Positions 29,203 through 39,277 of a stretch of DNA of 42,812 bases are shown piece after piece. A program made the translations under genes and the position numbers. This stretch comes from Synechococcus sp. AG-673-F03. GTDB lineage: Bacteria; Cyanobacteriota; Cyanobacteriia; PCC-6307; Cyanobiaceae. How positions within the stretch are numbered: the first letter of the stretch is position 1; every line of letters starts with the position of its first letter. The notes below the pieces were generated by a model. The model made no database searches. It was not told the origin of the DNA and saw only the letters and a list, made by a program, of their open reading frames with translations. The stretch covers positions 1-42,812 of the forward strand of contig QCTJ01000014.1 in the NCBI GenBank assembly GCA_003211205.1, given 5' to 3'.

Positions 29203-31506
29203 ACCATCAGCCCACCAGAGCGTGGGAGCACCGCGAAGACTCAGGTCGAAAAGGTCGACAATCCAGCGACCTTCGAGCTGTTCGGTAAGCCCGGACATTT
29301 CGACCGAGCCCTCGCGAAAGGTCCCAAAACCACTACCTGGGTTTGGAATCTCCACGCCAACGCTCACGATTTCGACAGCCACACGAGTGACCTTGAGGAG
29401 GTTTCTCGGAAGATCTTTAGTGCTCACTTCGGCCATCTGGCCGTGATCTTCATCTGGCTGAGTGGTGCCTTTTTCCACGGCGCCCACTTTTCCAACTTTT
29501 CCGGCTGGCTCGCCGATCCCACCCATGTGAAGCCAAGTGCTCAGGTGGTTTGGCCGATCTTTGGCCAGGAAATCCTCAACGGCGATATGGGTGCCGGCTT
29601 CCAAGGCATCCAGATCACCTCCGGTCTCTTCCATGTCTGGAGGGCCTGGGGCATCACCAATGAGACGCAGTTGATGTCTCTGGCCATTGGCGCTCTGGTG
29701 ATGGCCGGCCTGATGCTGAATGCAGGGGTTTTTCATTACCACAAGGCAGCTCCGAAGCTTGAGTGGTTCCAGAACGTTGAGTCGATGCTCAACCACCACT
29801 TGGCTGGTCTGCTCGGCCTGGGCTCACTTTCCTGGACCGGTCACCTGCTGCATGTCTCCCTGCCCACCACGAAGTTGATGGATGCCATCGATGCCGGCCA
29901 GCCGCTGGTGTTGAACGGCAAAACCATTGCTTCCGTGGCAGATATTCCTCTTCCCCACGAATTCCTCAATCAGGATTTGTTGGCTCAGCTCTATCCGGGA
30001 TTTGGTGCCGGCGTCGGTGCGTTTTTCAATGGCAACTGGGCTGCATACAGCGATTTCCTCACCTTCAAGGGTGGGATCAATCCTGTGACCGGAAGCATGT
30101 GGATGACCGATATCGCTCATCACCATCTGGCTATCGCGGTGCTGTTCATCGTGGCCGGGCACATGTATCGGACCAACTGGGGAATCGGGCACTCAATCAA
30201 GGAGATCCTCGAGGGCCAGAAAGGTGATCCTCTGCTTTTCCCTGCAACGAAGGGCCATGACGGCCTGTTCGAGTTCATGATCAACAGCTGGCATGCTCAG
30301 CTTGCCTTGAACCTTGCAATGCTCGGCTCCCTGAGCATCATCGTTGCTCAGCACATGTACGCGATGCCGCCCTATCCGTACATGTCGATTGACTACCCGA
30401 CTCAGATCGGTTTGTTCACCCATCACATGTGGATTGGTGGCTTCCTGATCGTCGGTGCTTCAGCTCACGCCGCCATCGCGATGATCCGCGATTACGACCC
30501 CGCCAAGCACGTAGACAACGTCTTGGACAGGGTGCTCAAGGCCCGTGACGCTCTGATCAGCCACCTCAACTGGGTGTGCATCTGGCTTGGCTTCCATAGC
30601 TTTGGCCTGTACATCCACAACGACACCATGCGTGCTCTGGGTCGTCCCCAGGACATGTTCAGTGATTCAGCGATCCAACTGAAGCCTGTCTTCGCTCAGT
30701 GGATTCAGGGTTTGCATGCCGCAGCTGCCGGCAGCACCGCTCCTAACGCACTCGCTGGTGTCAGTGAAGTGTTCAACGGTTCCGTTGTGGCCGTTGGTGG
30801 CAAGGTCGCAGCGGCTCCGATTCCCCTGGGCACGGCGGACTTCATGGTCCACCACATTCACGCCTTCACGATTCACGTGACGGTGTTGATCCTGCTCAAG
30901 GGCGTTCTGTATGCCCGTAATTCCCGTCTAATTCCAGACAAAGCGAACCTCGGTTTCCGCTTTTCCTGTGATGGACCCGGTCGCGGTGGCACCTGCCAGG
31001 TGTCTGCTTGGGACCATGTCTTCCTGGGTCTGTTCTGGATGTACAACTCCCTGTCGATCGTCATTTTCCACTTCTCCTGGAAAATGCAGAGCGACGTGTG
31101 GGGTGCGGTAAGGCCTGACGGCTCAGTCCAGTACCTCACTAATGGCAACTTCGCCAACAGTGCCATCACCATCAACGGCTGGTTGCGAGATTTCCTGTGG
31201 GCTCAAGCTGTGCAGGTGATCAACAGCTACGGCTCCAACACAGCCGGCTACGGAATCATGTTCCTTGGTGGTCACTTCATCTGGGCTTTCAGCCTGATGT
31301 TCCTCTTCAGTGGCCGCGGCTACTGGCAGGAACTGATTGAGTCCATCGTTTGGGCTCACAACAAGCTGAGGGTGGCCCCTGGCATCCAGCCTCGTGCGCT
31401 GTCCATCATCCAGGGCCGTGCTGTTGGTGTTGCTCACTATCTGTTGGGCGGTATCACAGTCACGTGGTCCTTCTTCCACGCCCACATCCTTGTGGTGGGC
31501 GGATGA
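29200..31506 (+). CDS. psaA: Photosystem I P700 chlorophyll a apoprotein A1
   Basis: Core reaction-centre subunit of PSI in the thylakoid membrane; with PsaB it binds P700, A0, A1 and the FX cluster. ATG 29200 gives 768 residues, matching the family; the frame upstream is leader. [19 protein letters not shown] is the expected N-terminus. Eleven transmembrane helices are expected, rich in chlorophyll-ligand His ([27 protein letters not shown]). The FX loop is [10 protein letters not shown] with Cys590 and Cys599. psaB follows after 22 bases in the classic operon. Confidence 0.98.
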   Translation: MTISPPERGSTAKTQVEKVDNPATFELFGKPGHFDRALAKGPKTTTWVWNLHANAHDFDSHTSDLEEVSRKIFSAHFGHLAVIFIWLSGAFFHGAHFSNFSGWLADPTHVKPSAQVVWPIFGQEILNGDMGAGFQGIQITSGLFHVWRAWGITNETQLMSLAIGALVMAGLMLNAGVFHYHKAAPKLEWFQNVESMLNHHLAGLLGLGSLSWTGHLLHVSLPTTKLMDAIDAGQPLVLNGKTIASVADIPLPHEFLNQDLLAQLYPGFGAGVGAFFNGNWAAYSDFLTFKGGINPVTGSMWMTDIAHHHLAIAVLFIVAGHMYRTNWGIGHSIKEILEGQKGDPLLFPATKGHDGLFEFMINSWHAQLALNLAMLGSLSIIVAQHMYAMPPYPYMSIDYPTQIGLFTHHMWIGGFLIVGASAHAAIAMIRDYDPAKHVDNVLDRVLKARDALISHLNWVCIWLGFHSFGLYIHNDTMRALGRPQDMFSDSAIQLKPVFAQWIQGLHAAAAGSTAPNALAGVSEVFNGSVVAVGGKVAAAPIPLGTADFMVHHIHAFTIHVTVLILLKGVLYARNSRLIPDKANLGFRFSCDGPGRGGTCQVSAWDHVFLGLFWMYNSLSIVIFHFSWKMQSDVWGAVRPDGSVQYLTNGNFANSAITINGWLRDFLWAQAVQVINSYGSNTAGYGIMFLGGHFIWAFSLMFLFSGRGYWQELIESIVWAHNKLRVAPGIQPRALSIIQGRAVGVAHYLLGGITVTWSFFHAHILVVGG

Positions 31507-31528
31507 CCTTTCCTGAACTTTCCCTCTA

Positions 31529-33736
31529 ATGGCAACGAAATTTCCTTCGTTCAGCCAGGGTCTGGCACAGGACCCGACAACCCGCCGCATCTGGTACGGG
31601 ATCGCCACGGCTCACGACTTCGAGAGCCATGACGGAATGACGGAGGAGAGGCTTTACCAAAAGCTCTTCTCCACCCATTTCGGGCATCTCGCGATCATTG
31701 GACTTTGGGTTTCGGGAAACCTGTTCCATATCGCCTGGCAGGGCAACTTCGAACAGTGGGTCGCCGACCCTCTGCACGTGAAGCCCATTGCTCACGCAAT
31801 CTGGGACCCCCATTTCGGTCAAGGCGCCATTACCGCCTTCACCCAAGCGGGAGCCACATCGCCAGTGAACATCGCCTATTCAGGCCTATACCACTGGTTC
31901 TACACAATCGGCATGACGAAAAATGCCGAGCTGTATCAGGGTTCCATCTTCATGATGATCCTGTCGGCTTGGGCACTCTTCGCAGGTTGGCTGCACCTCC
32001 AGCCCAAGTTCCGCCCGTCACTCGCATGGTTTAAGAATGCTGAGTCACGTCTGAACCATCACCTGGCTGTCCTCTTTGGTTTCAGCTCCATTGCCTGGAC
32101 CGGACACCTGGTGCACGTGGCGATTCCCGAATCCAGGGGTCAGCACGTTGGCTGGGACAACTTCCTGAGCGTGATGCCTCACCCCGCCGGTCTTGGACCT
32201 TTCTTCACCGGCAACTGGGGTGTGTATGCACAGAATCCGGATTCCGCTGGTCAAATCTTCGGTACGGCCGAAGGCTCCGGTACTGCGATTCTCACCTTCC
32301 TCGGTGGCTTCCATCCTCAGACAGAAGCCCTCTGGCTCACAGACATCGCTCATCACCACTTGGCGATTGGTTGCCTGTTTGTGATCGCTGGTCATATGTA
32401 CAGGACCAACTTCGGTATCGGACACTCCATCAAGGAGATCCTCGAAGCTCACAACCCTCCCAAGGGCACTCCCGGTGATCTAGGCGCTGGTCACAAGGGT
32501 CTTTACGACACCTTGAACAACAGCCTTCACATGCAGCTCGGTTTGGCTCTTGCCTCACTGGGTGTGGTCACCTCGCTGGTGGCGCAACACATGTATGCGA
32601 TGCCGTCGTATGCCTTTATCGCGAAGGCCTACACGACACAGGCTGCTCTGTATACGCACCACCAGTACATCGCCATCTTCCTGATGTGCGGTGCTTTCGC
32701 CCACGGAGCGATCTTCTTCATCCGTGACTACGACCCCGAAGCCAACAAGGACAATGTCCTGGCCCGGATGCTTGAGCACAAGGAGGCGATCATCAGCCAC
32801 CTGAGCTGGATCACCCTCTTCCTTGGCTTCCATACGCTTGGTCTTTACGTTCACAACGATGTTGTTGTGGCGTTCGGAACACCTGAGAAGCAGATTCTGG
32901 TTGAACCCGTCTTTGCACAGTTCGTTCAAGCCGCTTCCGGTAAGGCGATCTATGGATTTGACGTGCTGCTCTCCAATTCCGCTGGTGCAGCCGCCAATGC
33001 CAACGCTGCCTACATGGGTGGCTGGATGGATGCAATCAACGGGAACACCGATGTGTTCTTGCCGATCGGCCCTGGTGACTTCATGGTTCACCACGCCATC
33101 GCACTGGGTCTGCATACCACCACCCTGATCCTGGTCAAAGGCGCTCTGGATGCCCGTGGCTCCAAGCTGATGCCAGACAAGAAGGACTTCGGTTACTCCT
33201 TCCCCTGCGACGGCCCTGGCCGTGGCGGTACTTGTGACATCTCTGCCTGGGACGCCTTCTACCTAGCCGTCTTCTGGGCGCTGAACACAATCGGTTGGGT
33301 CACCTTCTACTGGCACTGGAAGCACCTGGCCATCTGGCAAGGCAACGTGGCTCAGTTCAATGAGTCCAGCACCTACCTGATGGGTTGGTTCCGCGATTAT
33401 CTTTGGCTGAATTCCTCCCAGCTGATCAACGGTTACAACCCATTCGGCAGCAACAACCTCGCCGTCTGGGCCTGGATGTTCCTGTTCGGCCACCTCGTCT
33501 GGGCGACTGGATTCATGTTCCTGATCTCCTGGCGCGGTTACTGGCAGGAGCTGATCGAGACCATCGTTTGGGCTCATCAGCGCACACCGCTCGCCAACCT
33601 TGTTGGCTGGCGCGATAAGCCTGTGGCTCTGTCCATCGTTCAGGCTCGTGTTGTGGGTCTCGCCCATTTCACGATTGGCTACATCCTCACGTATGCCGCC
33701 TTCCTGATCGCATCGACATCCGGCAAGTTCGGCTGA
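31529..33736 (+). CDS. psaB: Photosystem I P700 chlorophyll a apoprotein A2
   Basis: Second large PSI reaction-centre subunit, 735 residues beginning [20 protein letters not shown]. The FX loop [10 protein letters not shown] contributes Cys560 and Cys569. Chlorophyll-binding His clusters include [14 protein letters not shown]. The homology to psaA along its length reflects the ancient duplication of the reaction centre, not a recent event. Two hairpins follow the stop codon. Confidence 0.98.
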   Translation: MATKFPSFSQGLAQDPTTRRIWYGIATAHDFESHDGMTEERLYQKLFSTHFGHLAIIGLWVSGNLFHIAWQGNFEQWVADPLHVKPIAHAIWDPHFGQGAITAFTQAGATSPVNIAYSGLYHWFYTIGMTKNAELYQGSIFMMILSAWALFAGWLHLQPKFRPSLAWFKNAESRLNHHLAVLFGFSSIAWTGHLVHVAIPESRGQHVGWDNFLSVMPHPAGLGPFFTGNWGVYAQNPDSAGQIFGTAEGSGTAILTFLGGFHPQTEALWLTDIAHHHLAIGCLFVIAGHMYRTNFGIGHSIKEILEAHNPPKGTPGDLGAGHKGLYDTLNNSLHMQLGLALASLGVVTSLVAQHMYAMPSYAFIAKAYTTQAALYTHHQYIAIFLMCGAFAHGAIFFIRDYDPEANKDNVLARMLEHKEAIISHLSWITLFLGFHTLGLYVHNDVVVAFGTPEKQILVEPVFAQFVQAASGKAIYGFDVLLSNSAGAAANANAAYMGGWMDAINGNTDVFLPIGPGDFMVHHAIALGLHTTTLILVKGALDARGSKLMPDKKDFGYSFPCDGPGRGGTCDISAWDAFYLAVFWALNTIGWVTFYWHWKHLAIWQGNVAQFNESSTYLMGWFRDYLWLNSSQLINGYNPFGSNNLAVWAWMFLFGHLVWATGFMFLISWRGYWQELIETIVWAHQRTPLANLVGWRDKPVALSIVQARVVGLAHFTIGYILTYAAFLIASTSGKFG

Positions 33737-33744
33737 TCAATCCT

Positions 33745-33776
33745 GATTGCCCTCACTGCAGGGCAATCTTTCATTT
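33745..33776 (+). terminator. First hairpin after psaB
   Basis: GATTGCCCT (33745-33753) pairs perfectly with AGGGCAATC (33760-33768), loop CACTGC, followed by TTTCATTT. It begins 8 bases after the psaB stop. The moderate T-tract suggests partial termination or a 3' stabiliser. Confidence 0.75.
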
Positions 33777-33777
33777 A

Positions 33778-33809
33778 CCCCTGTCCAGCTCATCTGGCGG
33801 GGGTTTTTT
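33778..33809 (+). terminator. Second terminator after psaB with a run of six T
   Basis: CCCC (33778-33781) and CCAG (33785-33788) pair with CTGG (33794-33797) and GGGG (from 33799), with small internal bulges and loop CTCAT. TTTTTT at 33804-33809 follows directly. This is a typical rho-independent terminator ending the psaA-psaB transcript. Confidence 0.8.
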
Positions 33810-33850
33810 GGTGTTTGAATCTGCATAGCGCAGAACAATTCATCCGTTGA

Positions 33851-34777
33851 TCAGCCGCTAAACAGAATGTCGAGCGTTCGCAGATAGGTATGCAATCCTG
33901 CGTCCTGAATCGGCAGCACATAGGCATCTGCACCTGACTCGTTGTGGTGGGAATGCCAGTAGCCCGGTGGAGTCACAAAAGCGGCACCAGCTGCCCAATC
34001 TTCCCTGTGGGGGGTACGGATTCTTCCCTGATCATCAAGCTCAGTGCCAATCAGGGTGTAGCAACCGGGCTTGCAGTCCACGGCGAAATCCAGGGCGATC
34101 GATTGGTGGCGATGGGGCTTCTGTTCCTGCCCCGCCGGAAGAATGCCGAGCATGGCCCAAAGGGTGTGGCTGACCGTTCTTGTTTGGGGAAACGCTGAGT
34201 TGCCCAGCAGCACGCTGACCCGGTTGGCACGGGCGCCGCTGGGACTTGCTGCGATCTCAGCTAGTCGCCCCTGGCTGTCGCGATGGCTGTAGAACGTTGG
34301 CTCAAAACGGGCTTCATTGGGAGTCACACCCAGAAAACGCAGCAGTGGTGCGTCGTGCACCCAGTAGAGAGCCGCTTTGCCAGAGCAGCTATGAATGGCA
34401 TCTCCTCCGGCGGGGAGAACGAGCATGTCGCCCTTGCTCCATTGGAAGTGTTCGCCGCAGGCTTCCGTGTCTCCCTGACCATCGGCGACGAAGAACAACT
34501 GGCTTGTTGCCATAGCGGCAGTGCGAATCCCGTCGCCATCCATTCGGATGAAGTTGGCGCACAACGATGGACCGGTGGCAGGTCCGCTGCACTGCAGTTC
34601 TTCGCTCAGATCCAGAGGCATCACGGCACTGCCGTTCTGGGAAAAGAAAGCCGGGGAAAAGGAGCGATAAGGAACGGCGCCCGTCAGTCCGCTGAGAATC
34701 GGATTGGCCGCTTCGCCGTAGGAGAAATACTGAGCCTGGGCAGATGACGCTTGGCGATTCGTTGCGCTGCTCAGCAT
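33851..34777 (-). CDS. Bicupin-domain protein, gentisate 1,2-dioxygenase-like fold, function unknown
   Basis: 308 residues from ATG 34777 (MLSSATNRQASSAQ); ATG 34828 would add 17. It has two cupin barrels. The N-terminal one (about 65-150) has FFVADGQGDTEACGEHFQWSKGD and LPAGGDAIH. The C-terminal one (about 195-285) has the metal-ligand-like HRHQSIALDFAVD and TPPGYWHSHHNESG. The arrangement recalls gentisate dioxygenase-type bicupins, but the N-terminal metal ligands look incomplete and no aromatic-degradation genes are nearby. It is convergent with psaB across the terminators; substrate unknown. Confidence 0.75.
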   Translation of the reverse strand: MLSSATNRQASSAQAQYFSYGEAANPILSGLTGAVPYRSFSPAFFSQNGSAVMPLDLSEELQCSGPATGPSLCANFIRMDGDGIRTAAMATSQLFFVADGQGDTEACGEHFQWSKGDMLVLPAGGDAIHSCSGKAALYWVHDAPLLRFLGVTPNEARFEPTFYSHRDSQGRLAEIAASPSGARANRVSVLLGNSAFPQTRTVSHTLWAMLGILPAGQEQKPHRHQSIALDFAVDCKPGCYTLIGTELDDQGRIRTPHREDWAAGAAFVTPPGYWHSHHNESGADAYVLPIQDAGLHTYLRTLDILFSG

Positions 34778-34931
34778 GCCGTGACGTCTCAGCGCTTCAT
34801 GGATCACACACCTTACAAATCTGTGCATCGCGTCTTCGTATGCAAAGCGTCATTGCTTCGATCGATCTCAGTCACGTTTTGATCCCGTTGTCAGCGTCTA
34901 CTGGACCTTCACCGCTTTGGTTGAGGTCTTG

Positions 34932-35225
34932 ATGTCGCTCCCTTCCCTTCCTCCAAAACTGGAGCTTGTGGTGCTGCTGGTTGGCGTCGCTGCCGGTTAC
35001 AACCTCACCTTGCAAATCCTGCCCAGAGAGCGAATCAACCTGGCTCAGCTTGAGGCGGATGAGCAGATTGCTGAGCTTATGGCACCTCGGCCGAGGTTCG
35101 CTCCGACGACGTACGATTCGATCGCGACTAAGGAGTCAGCCGCTGAATTGTCACCCCCTGGCGGGACGTGCCTCATCCCTCCAGGGGGTGGCCCTGCCGT
35201 GAACGATCGCTTTGAGCCCTGTTGA
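34932..35225 (+). CDS. Small single-pass membrane protein, unknown function
   Basis: 97 residues from ATG 34932, preceded by GAGG with good spacing. The hydrophobic segment LELVVLLVGVAAGYNLTLQIL (about 10-30) looks like a membrane anchor; the rest is polar and ends in a Pro/Gly-rich tail with two PPGG motifs. The DNA encoding that tail forms a 10-bp GC hairpin. I recognise no family. The stop lies 2 bases from the convergent RND gene stop. Confidence 0.6.
   Translation: MSLPSLPPKLELVVLLVGVAAGYNLTLQILPRERINLAQLEADEQIAELMAPRPRFAPTTYDSIATKESAAELSPPGGTCLIPPGGGPAVNDRFEPC
35152..35190 (+). repeat. 10-bp inverted repeat inside the small membrane protein gene
   Basis: CACCCCCTGG (35152-35161) is the exact reverse complement of CCAGGGGGTG (35181-35190), with a 19-base loop. 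No T-run follows on either strand. It lies 35 bases before the stop codon and could influence the 3' ends of the convergent transcripts. Confidence 0.6.
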
Positions 35226-35227
35226 AA

Positions 35228-38200
35228 TCAGCCGTCTAGCTCTGGACTGGCCGCATCGACTCCTCGCCAGCGCTTGAACAGCAGATAGGTTGCGGGCACG
35301 ATGAACAGTGAGAGCAGCGTGGATACCAGCAGCCCGCTGAACACAACGGTGCCGATGCTGATGCGGCTGGCGGAGCCTGTGCCTGTGGCGAGCAGCAATG
35401 GCAGAAATCCGGCCAACGACGTCACTGCGGTCAGCAGGATCGGTCGCATCCTGTTCAGCGCTGCTTCCTCGATTGCATCCGTCAATGCGACGCCTTGCTT
35501 CAGACGCTGATTGGCGAATTCAACAATCAGGATTCCATTCTTGGCGGCCAGGCTTACCAGCACCAGCAGGCCCATCTGGGCGAAAACGTCGAGGGTCAGA
35601 CCGCGCAGCTTCAGACCGATCAGTGCTCCCAGCAGTGCCATCGGCACTGTGAGCAAGATGATCAGTGGGTCTACGAAGCTTTCATAGAGGCCCGCCAGCA
35701 ATAGATACACCACCGTGACGCCAAGGCCTAACAGCACCCAGGACACGGATTCCGCCCGGGTCTCCTCTCTGGCAAGACCGGTGAAGGCGAGACCCAGGTT
35801 GTTGCCTCCGGTCTGATCACTGATCGACTGCAGGAGATCGATGGCCTGGCCGCTGCTGATCCCATCCGCTGTGACGGCAGTGATGCTGATGGATCGGTTC
35901 TGGTTGTAATGAGTGATTCGATTCGCTCCTGAATCACGCTTAAGCCGCGCAACGTTTGCCACAGAGACCAGATCGCCGCTGCGGTTGCGCACCATCAGGC
36001 TGGTGAGATCTCCAGGCGTGCTGCGATCTGTTCCCTCCAGTTGCAGATAGATGCTGCGGATTTCCCCTCCCGCGAAGGTGTCATCAATGAAACGGCCTCC
36101 GATGGCGGTTCCGATGTCCCTGAGAGTGGGACCCACCGGTAGGTCCAGAGCAGCCATCTGGCTGCGGTCCAGCTCTAGTCGCCATCGTGGTGAGCTTGCA
36201 TCGAAGCGCGTGCTGACGCGCTGGAATTGTCCGGAGTTCTGGGCAGTAAGGATGAACTGTTGGGCCTGGGTCTCGAAATCCTGCAGGCTGAGCTGGCCGC
36301 TACTGCGATCCAGCAATTCCATCTGCAGGCCCGATTCGCTGCTGAAACCGCGCACTGTGGGCGGTGTGGTCACGATCACCTGAGCATCGGTGATGCGTCG
36401 TCTCAGCTCGCTGTTCAGGCGCTGCTTCACGGCTTCACTGCTGTTCTGCCGCCCTAAGCGTTCTTTCATGGGTGTGAGGCGCAGATAGAACGATCCCGTG
36501 TCCTCACCGCTCTGTCCGAACGAGCTTCCGGCATAGAAATTGCCGCTGCGGATCAGGGGCTCTTCGGCAACCACCTCGCGGATTCGTTCCATCACAGCCT
36601 CGGTTCGTTCCAGGCTTGCCCCCTCCGGAAGCGTGAAATAACCGCGGACCTGGCCCTGATCTTCGTTGGGGATGAAGGAGGTGGGGATCGTCGCCAGACC
36701 AATGCCGGTGAGCATCAGGCCTGCCAGCACCAGAGCGATCACGGTTCTGCCACGCGCTAGCCAAACCGCCAGCATCCGTGCGTAAAGACCTTGCAACCGA
36801 GCCATGCCCGATTGCAGTCTGCGACTGATCAACCTGAGCGGTCTTGGCAAGCGTCCGTCGCCCTGTCCGAGCACGCGGGCGCAGGCCATCGGAGTGAAGG
36901 TGAGGGCATTGAACGTTGAGAACAGAATCGCGCCACTGATGGCCAGTGCAATCGGTTGATACAGGCGGCCTATGGATCCAGGGATCAGCAGAACAGGCAG
37001 GAAGACTGCAGCCAGAACAAGCGATGTGGCCAACACGGCGCCCGCCAGTTCTGCCATCGCATCTTCCGCAGCCCCCTGTGGTTCCTCGCCCCGCTCGATC
37101 CGACCTGCAATGTCTTCGCTGACGACAATGGCGTCGTCGACCACGATGCCTGTGGCCAGTACGAGGCCAAACAGGATCAGGCTGTTGAGATTGGACCCGC
37201 TGAGGCGCACCACCACAAGACTGCCGATCAATGCCACAGGCACCGCCAGGCCAGGAATCAAGGCCAGGCGCCAGCGCCCCAGAAACAGCACCAGCACCAG
37301 CAAAACCAGCAGCACCGCGTCCCTGAGGGTGGCTCTGGTGCGATCGAGATTGGCCTGGACCGTTTCGGCCACATCCACGATCACCTGAACATCCAATCCA
37401 GGAGGAAAGCTGCTTTCCAGGCTTTTCAGCCTCTCCCGCACCGCCCGGCTGACCTCCAGTGCATTCGATCCATCCCGCTGGAAGATGCCGACAGCCACGG
37501 AGCTTTCGCCCTGAAGGTTGAGGGCGCTGCTGCCGTAGCTGCGTTGGCCCAGCTCAACGCGTCCCACATCCTTCAGCCGAACCAGGCCTCCGTTGTCGGT
37601 GCGTTTCACCGCCATGTCTTCAAAGTCGGCCTGGCTGCGTAGACGCCCTTCGGCATCAACCGGCAGGCTGAACAACTGCCCTGCCGGTGCCGGTGCCTCA
37701 CCCAGGTTGCCCACTGCGGCAAGAACGTTCTGCTCTGCCAGAGCATTGGTGATGTCGTTGGTGGAGAGATTGAACTGCTCCAGCCGATTGGGATCCAGCC
37801 AGAGTCGATAGGCGAGCTCGCTACTCCCGAATACACGGATGTCGCCAACTCCAGGCGTGGTCCGCAGGCCTTCGCTCAGTCGCTGGTCGAGCCAGCCACC
37901 GATGAAGATCGGCTCATACAGCCCCGGAGGAGCGCTGAAGCCGAGGATCAGCAGGAGATCATTGGTGGAGCGGTTCACATTCAGCCCCTGCCGTGTCACG
38001 GCCTGGGGCAATCGGCGGCTGGCCAGGTTGACCTCGTTTTGAACCTTGATCGCGTTGAGTTCTGGGTCGCCAGCCTCGAAGCGCAGGCTGAGACTTGCTC
38101 CGCCCTGTCTGCTGTTGGAGGTCATGCTCTCCAGGCCGTCGAGGTCACTGAGCTGGTTTTCCAGCACTGCTGTGACGCTTTGCTCGACAACTTCAGGACC

Positions 38201-38365
38201 TGCGGCAGGAAAACTGGCGCTCACGCTCACGCGGGTGGGAGCCAGTTGAGGCAGGTCTTCCAGCCCGAGGCCCACCAGAGACACCACCCCCGCCAGCAGC
38301 ACTAGCAGGCTGCAGACGATGGTGAAGACGGGCCGTCTCAGAAATGGCTGGGAGATGGACCGCAA
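35228..38365 (-). CDS. RND family efflux transporter permease (HAE1/AcrB type)
   Basis: 1045-residue inner-membrane, proton-driven exporter subunit with the family's usual 12 helices and two large periplasmic loops. TM4 carries the paired Asp of proton relay in ATGIVVDDAIVVSEDI, and TM10 carries the matching Lys in SLAAKNGILIVEFANQRL. The N-terminus FLRRPVFTIVCSLLVLLAG is standard. The start is TTG at 38365: an in-frame TGA lies just upstream (38383-38381), and the next Met is far inside. No membrane fusion protein or TolC-like gene is adjacent, so partners must be encoded elsewhere. It lies 128 bases downstream of psaL on the same strand, beyond a terminator. Substrate unknown. Confidence 0.92.
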   Translation of the reverse strand: MRSISQPFLRRPVFTIVCSLLVLLAGVVSLVGLGLEDLPQLAPTRVSVSASFPAAGPEVVEQSVTAVLENQLSDLDGLESMTSNSRQGGASLSLRFEAGDPELNAIKVQNEVNLASRRLPQAVTRQGLNVNRSTNDLLLILGFSAPPGLYEPIFIGGWLDQRLSEGLRTTPGVGDIRVFGSSELAYRLWLDPNRLEQFNLSTNDITNALAEQNVLAAVGNLGEAPAPAGQLFSLPVDAEGRLRSQADFEDMAVKRTDNGGLVRLKDVGRVELGQRSYGSSALNLQGESSVAVGIFQRDGSNALEVSRAVRERLKSLESSFPPGLDVQVIVDVAETVQANLDRTRATLRDAVLLVLLVLVLFLGRWRLALIPGLAVPVALIGSLVVVRLSGSNLNSLILFGLVLATGIVVDDAIVVSEDIAGRIERGEEPQGAAEDAMAELAGAVLATSLVLAAVFLPVLLIPGSIGRLYQPIALAISGAILFSTFNALTFTPMACARVLGQGDGRLPRPLRLISRRLQSGMARLQGLYARMLAVWLARGRTVIALVLAGLMLTGIGLATIPTSFIPNEDQGQVRGYFTLPEGASLERTEAVMERIREVVAEEPLIRSGNFYAGSSFGQSGEDTGSFYLRLTPMKERLGRQNSSEAVKQRLNSELRRRITDAQVIVTTPPTVRGFSSESGLQMELLDRSSGQLSLQDFETQAQQFILTAQNSGQFQRVSTRFDASSPRWRLELDRSQMAALDLPVGPTLRDIGTAIGGRFIDDTFAGGEIRSIYLQLEGTDRSTPGDLTSLMVRNRSGDLVSVANVARLKRDSGANRITHYNQNRSISITAVTADGISSGQAIDLLQSISDQTGGNNLGLAFTGLAREETRAESVSWVLLGLGVTVVYLLLAGLYESFVDPLIILLTVPMALLGALIGLKLRGLTLDVFAQMGLLVLVSLAAKNGILIVEFANQRLKQGVALTDAIEEAALNRMRPILLTAVTSLAGFLPLLLATGTGSASRISIGTVVFSGLLVSTLLSLFIVPATYLLFKRWRGVDAASPELDG

Positions 38366-38400
38366 GTCGGCGACCGCTCAGCAAGGGCCCAGATCCTGGC

Positions 38401-38443
38401 AGCAGAAAGCCCCGAATGAGTCATTGATGACGTCATCCGGGGC
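38401..38443 (-). terminator. Terminator downstream of psaI-psaL
   Basis: On the minus strand GCCCCGGATGA pairs with TCATTCGGGGC (11 pairs, one G-T), enclosing a further GTCAT/ATGAC pairing, and is followed by TTTCTGCT. This is a plausible rho-independent terminator separating psaL from the RND gene. Confidence 0.72.
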
Positions 38444-38457
38444 ATCCCAAACAGTGA

Positions 38458-38485
38458 TTTCAAACTCCCATTTTGAAGTTTGAAA
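38458..38485 (-). promoter_or_regulatory. AT-rich hairpin directly after psaL
   Basis: TTTCAAACT (38458-38466) and AGTTTGAAA (38477-38485) are exact reverse complements with a 10-base loop, starting 8 bases after the psaL stop. With the GC-rich hairpin beyond it, this mirrors the two-hairpin arrangement after psaB and may protect the mRNA 3' end. Confidence 0.55.
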
Positions 38486-38493
38486 GGAGTGAA

Positions 38494-38985
38494 TCAGCCG
38501 ACGGGCGCGACACCACCAGCGATCTTCGCCAAATAAAGCAACGGAGTTGCACTGACAAGGAACCAAGCAAATGCTGCTCCCCCGCAACCGCCAAGCCAGA
38601 AGCCACTGGCAAATTCCGACCAACCTTCTTTGGTGAAGAGGTCAGAAGGTGGGCTGTCGATGGTGGCGTCAGCGGGTTGGACCTTGGGTCCGTTGCCAGC
38701 GGTGCCATAGATCGACAGGCATACAGTCAGGATCGACACCAATCCGATCGAAGCAAGGAGTCCTGCGGTGGATGCGTAATCGCTGTTTCGGAGAGGACCG
38801 CAGACGGCGAAGGGCCCATACAGCAGATACCCATGGGTCATGCCGATCTCCAGGCCGCGTCTGTTCGGTGAAAGAGATGGTCGATAGATCGGCAACGCGT
38901 TGAGGAACGCCTTGACGAAATAGCTGCTGTTCACCGGGGTGGCGAGATTGCCAACCGTTGGATCGGCGACGGGGGACACAGACAT
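38494..38985 (-). CDS. psaL: Photosystem I reaction centre subunit XI (PsaL)
   Basis: 163 residues. PsaL forms the centre of the PSI trimer. Family segments are [40 protein letters not shown] (a chlorophyll-binding stretch), and a C-terminal hydrophobic pair with [16 protein letters not shown]. It is preceded by psaI (58-base gap) in the usual psaI-psaL order and followed by two hairpins. Confidence 0.96.
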   Translation of the reverse strand: MSVSPVADPTVGNLATPVNSSYFVKAFLNALPIYRPSLSPNRRGLEIGMTHGYLLYGPFAVCGPLRNSDYASTAGLLASIGLVSILTVCLSIYGTAGNGPKVQPADATIDSPPSDLFTKEGWSEFASGFWLGGCGGAAFAWFLVSATPLLYLAKIAGGVAPVG

Positions 38986-39043
38986 GGATGAGGAAGCGGT
39001 GGGTGGGCAGTGCGCTTGATCGTTGGCGGGGGCTTGCTAGCGA

Positions 39044-39163
39044 TCAGTCAGCGGTGGTTTCGATCAGGTTGAACATCAGAACCATCACGACAGCTGGACC
39101 CAAAACCCCAGCCAGTGGAATGAAAACAGAGGGCATCCAGGCAGCGGCGAATTCTCCAGTCAT
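39044..39163 (-). CDS. psaI: Photosystem I reaction centre subunit VIII (PsaI), 39 residues
   Basis: Small single-helix PSI subunit that sits next to PsaL and stabilises it. I translated it from the minus strand: it starts MTGEFAAAWMPSVFIPLAG and continues into a single hydrophobic helix ending MFNLIETTAD, then TGA. Length, the Pro-containing start of the helix and the terminal NLIE match the PsaI family. It lies upstream of psaL as in other cyanobacteria. Upstream on the coding strand there is a TTTACAG (39191-39197), an HLR1-like half-site; significance uncertain. Confidence 0.93.
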   Translation of the reverse strand: MTGEFAAAWMPSVFIPLAGVLGPAVVMVLMFNLIETTAD

Positions 39164-39277
39164 GGCAGCGACCCAAATGTCTGCGGCTACTGTAAAGACT
39201 GCCTATCTGGTGGTCTTCGACCGATCGGGTCGGTGACATAAAAGTTCAATCCATTCGGCCTCCGCTGCTTTGAACCC

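Noticed and set aside
29159-29203. A 14-codon reading frame starting GTG and ending in TGA over the psaA start, as a leader peptide
   Set aside because: The only SD-like sequence is 1 base from the GTG, too close for normal initiation, and there is no ATG or TTG in the frame.
29200-33736. psaA and psaB similarity as a recent tandem duplication
   Set aside because: The two reaction-centre proteins are ancient paralogues with the normal level of divergence.
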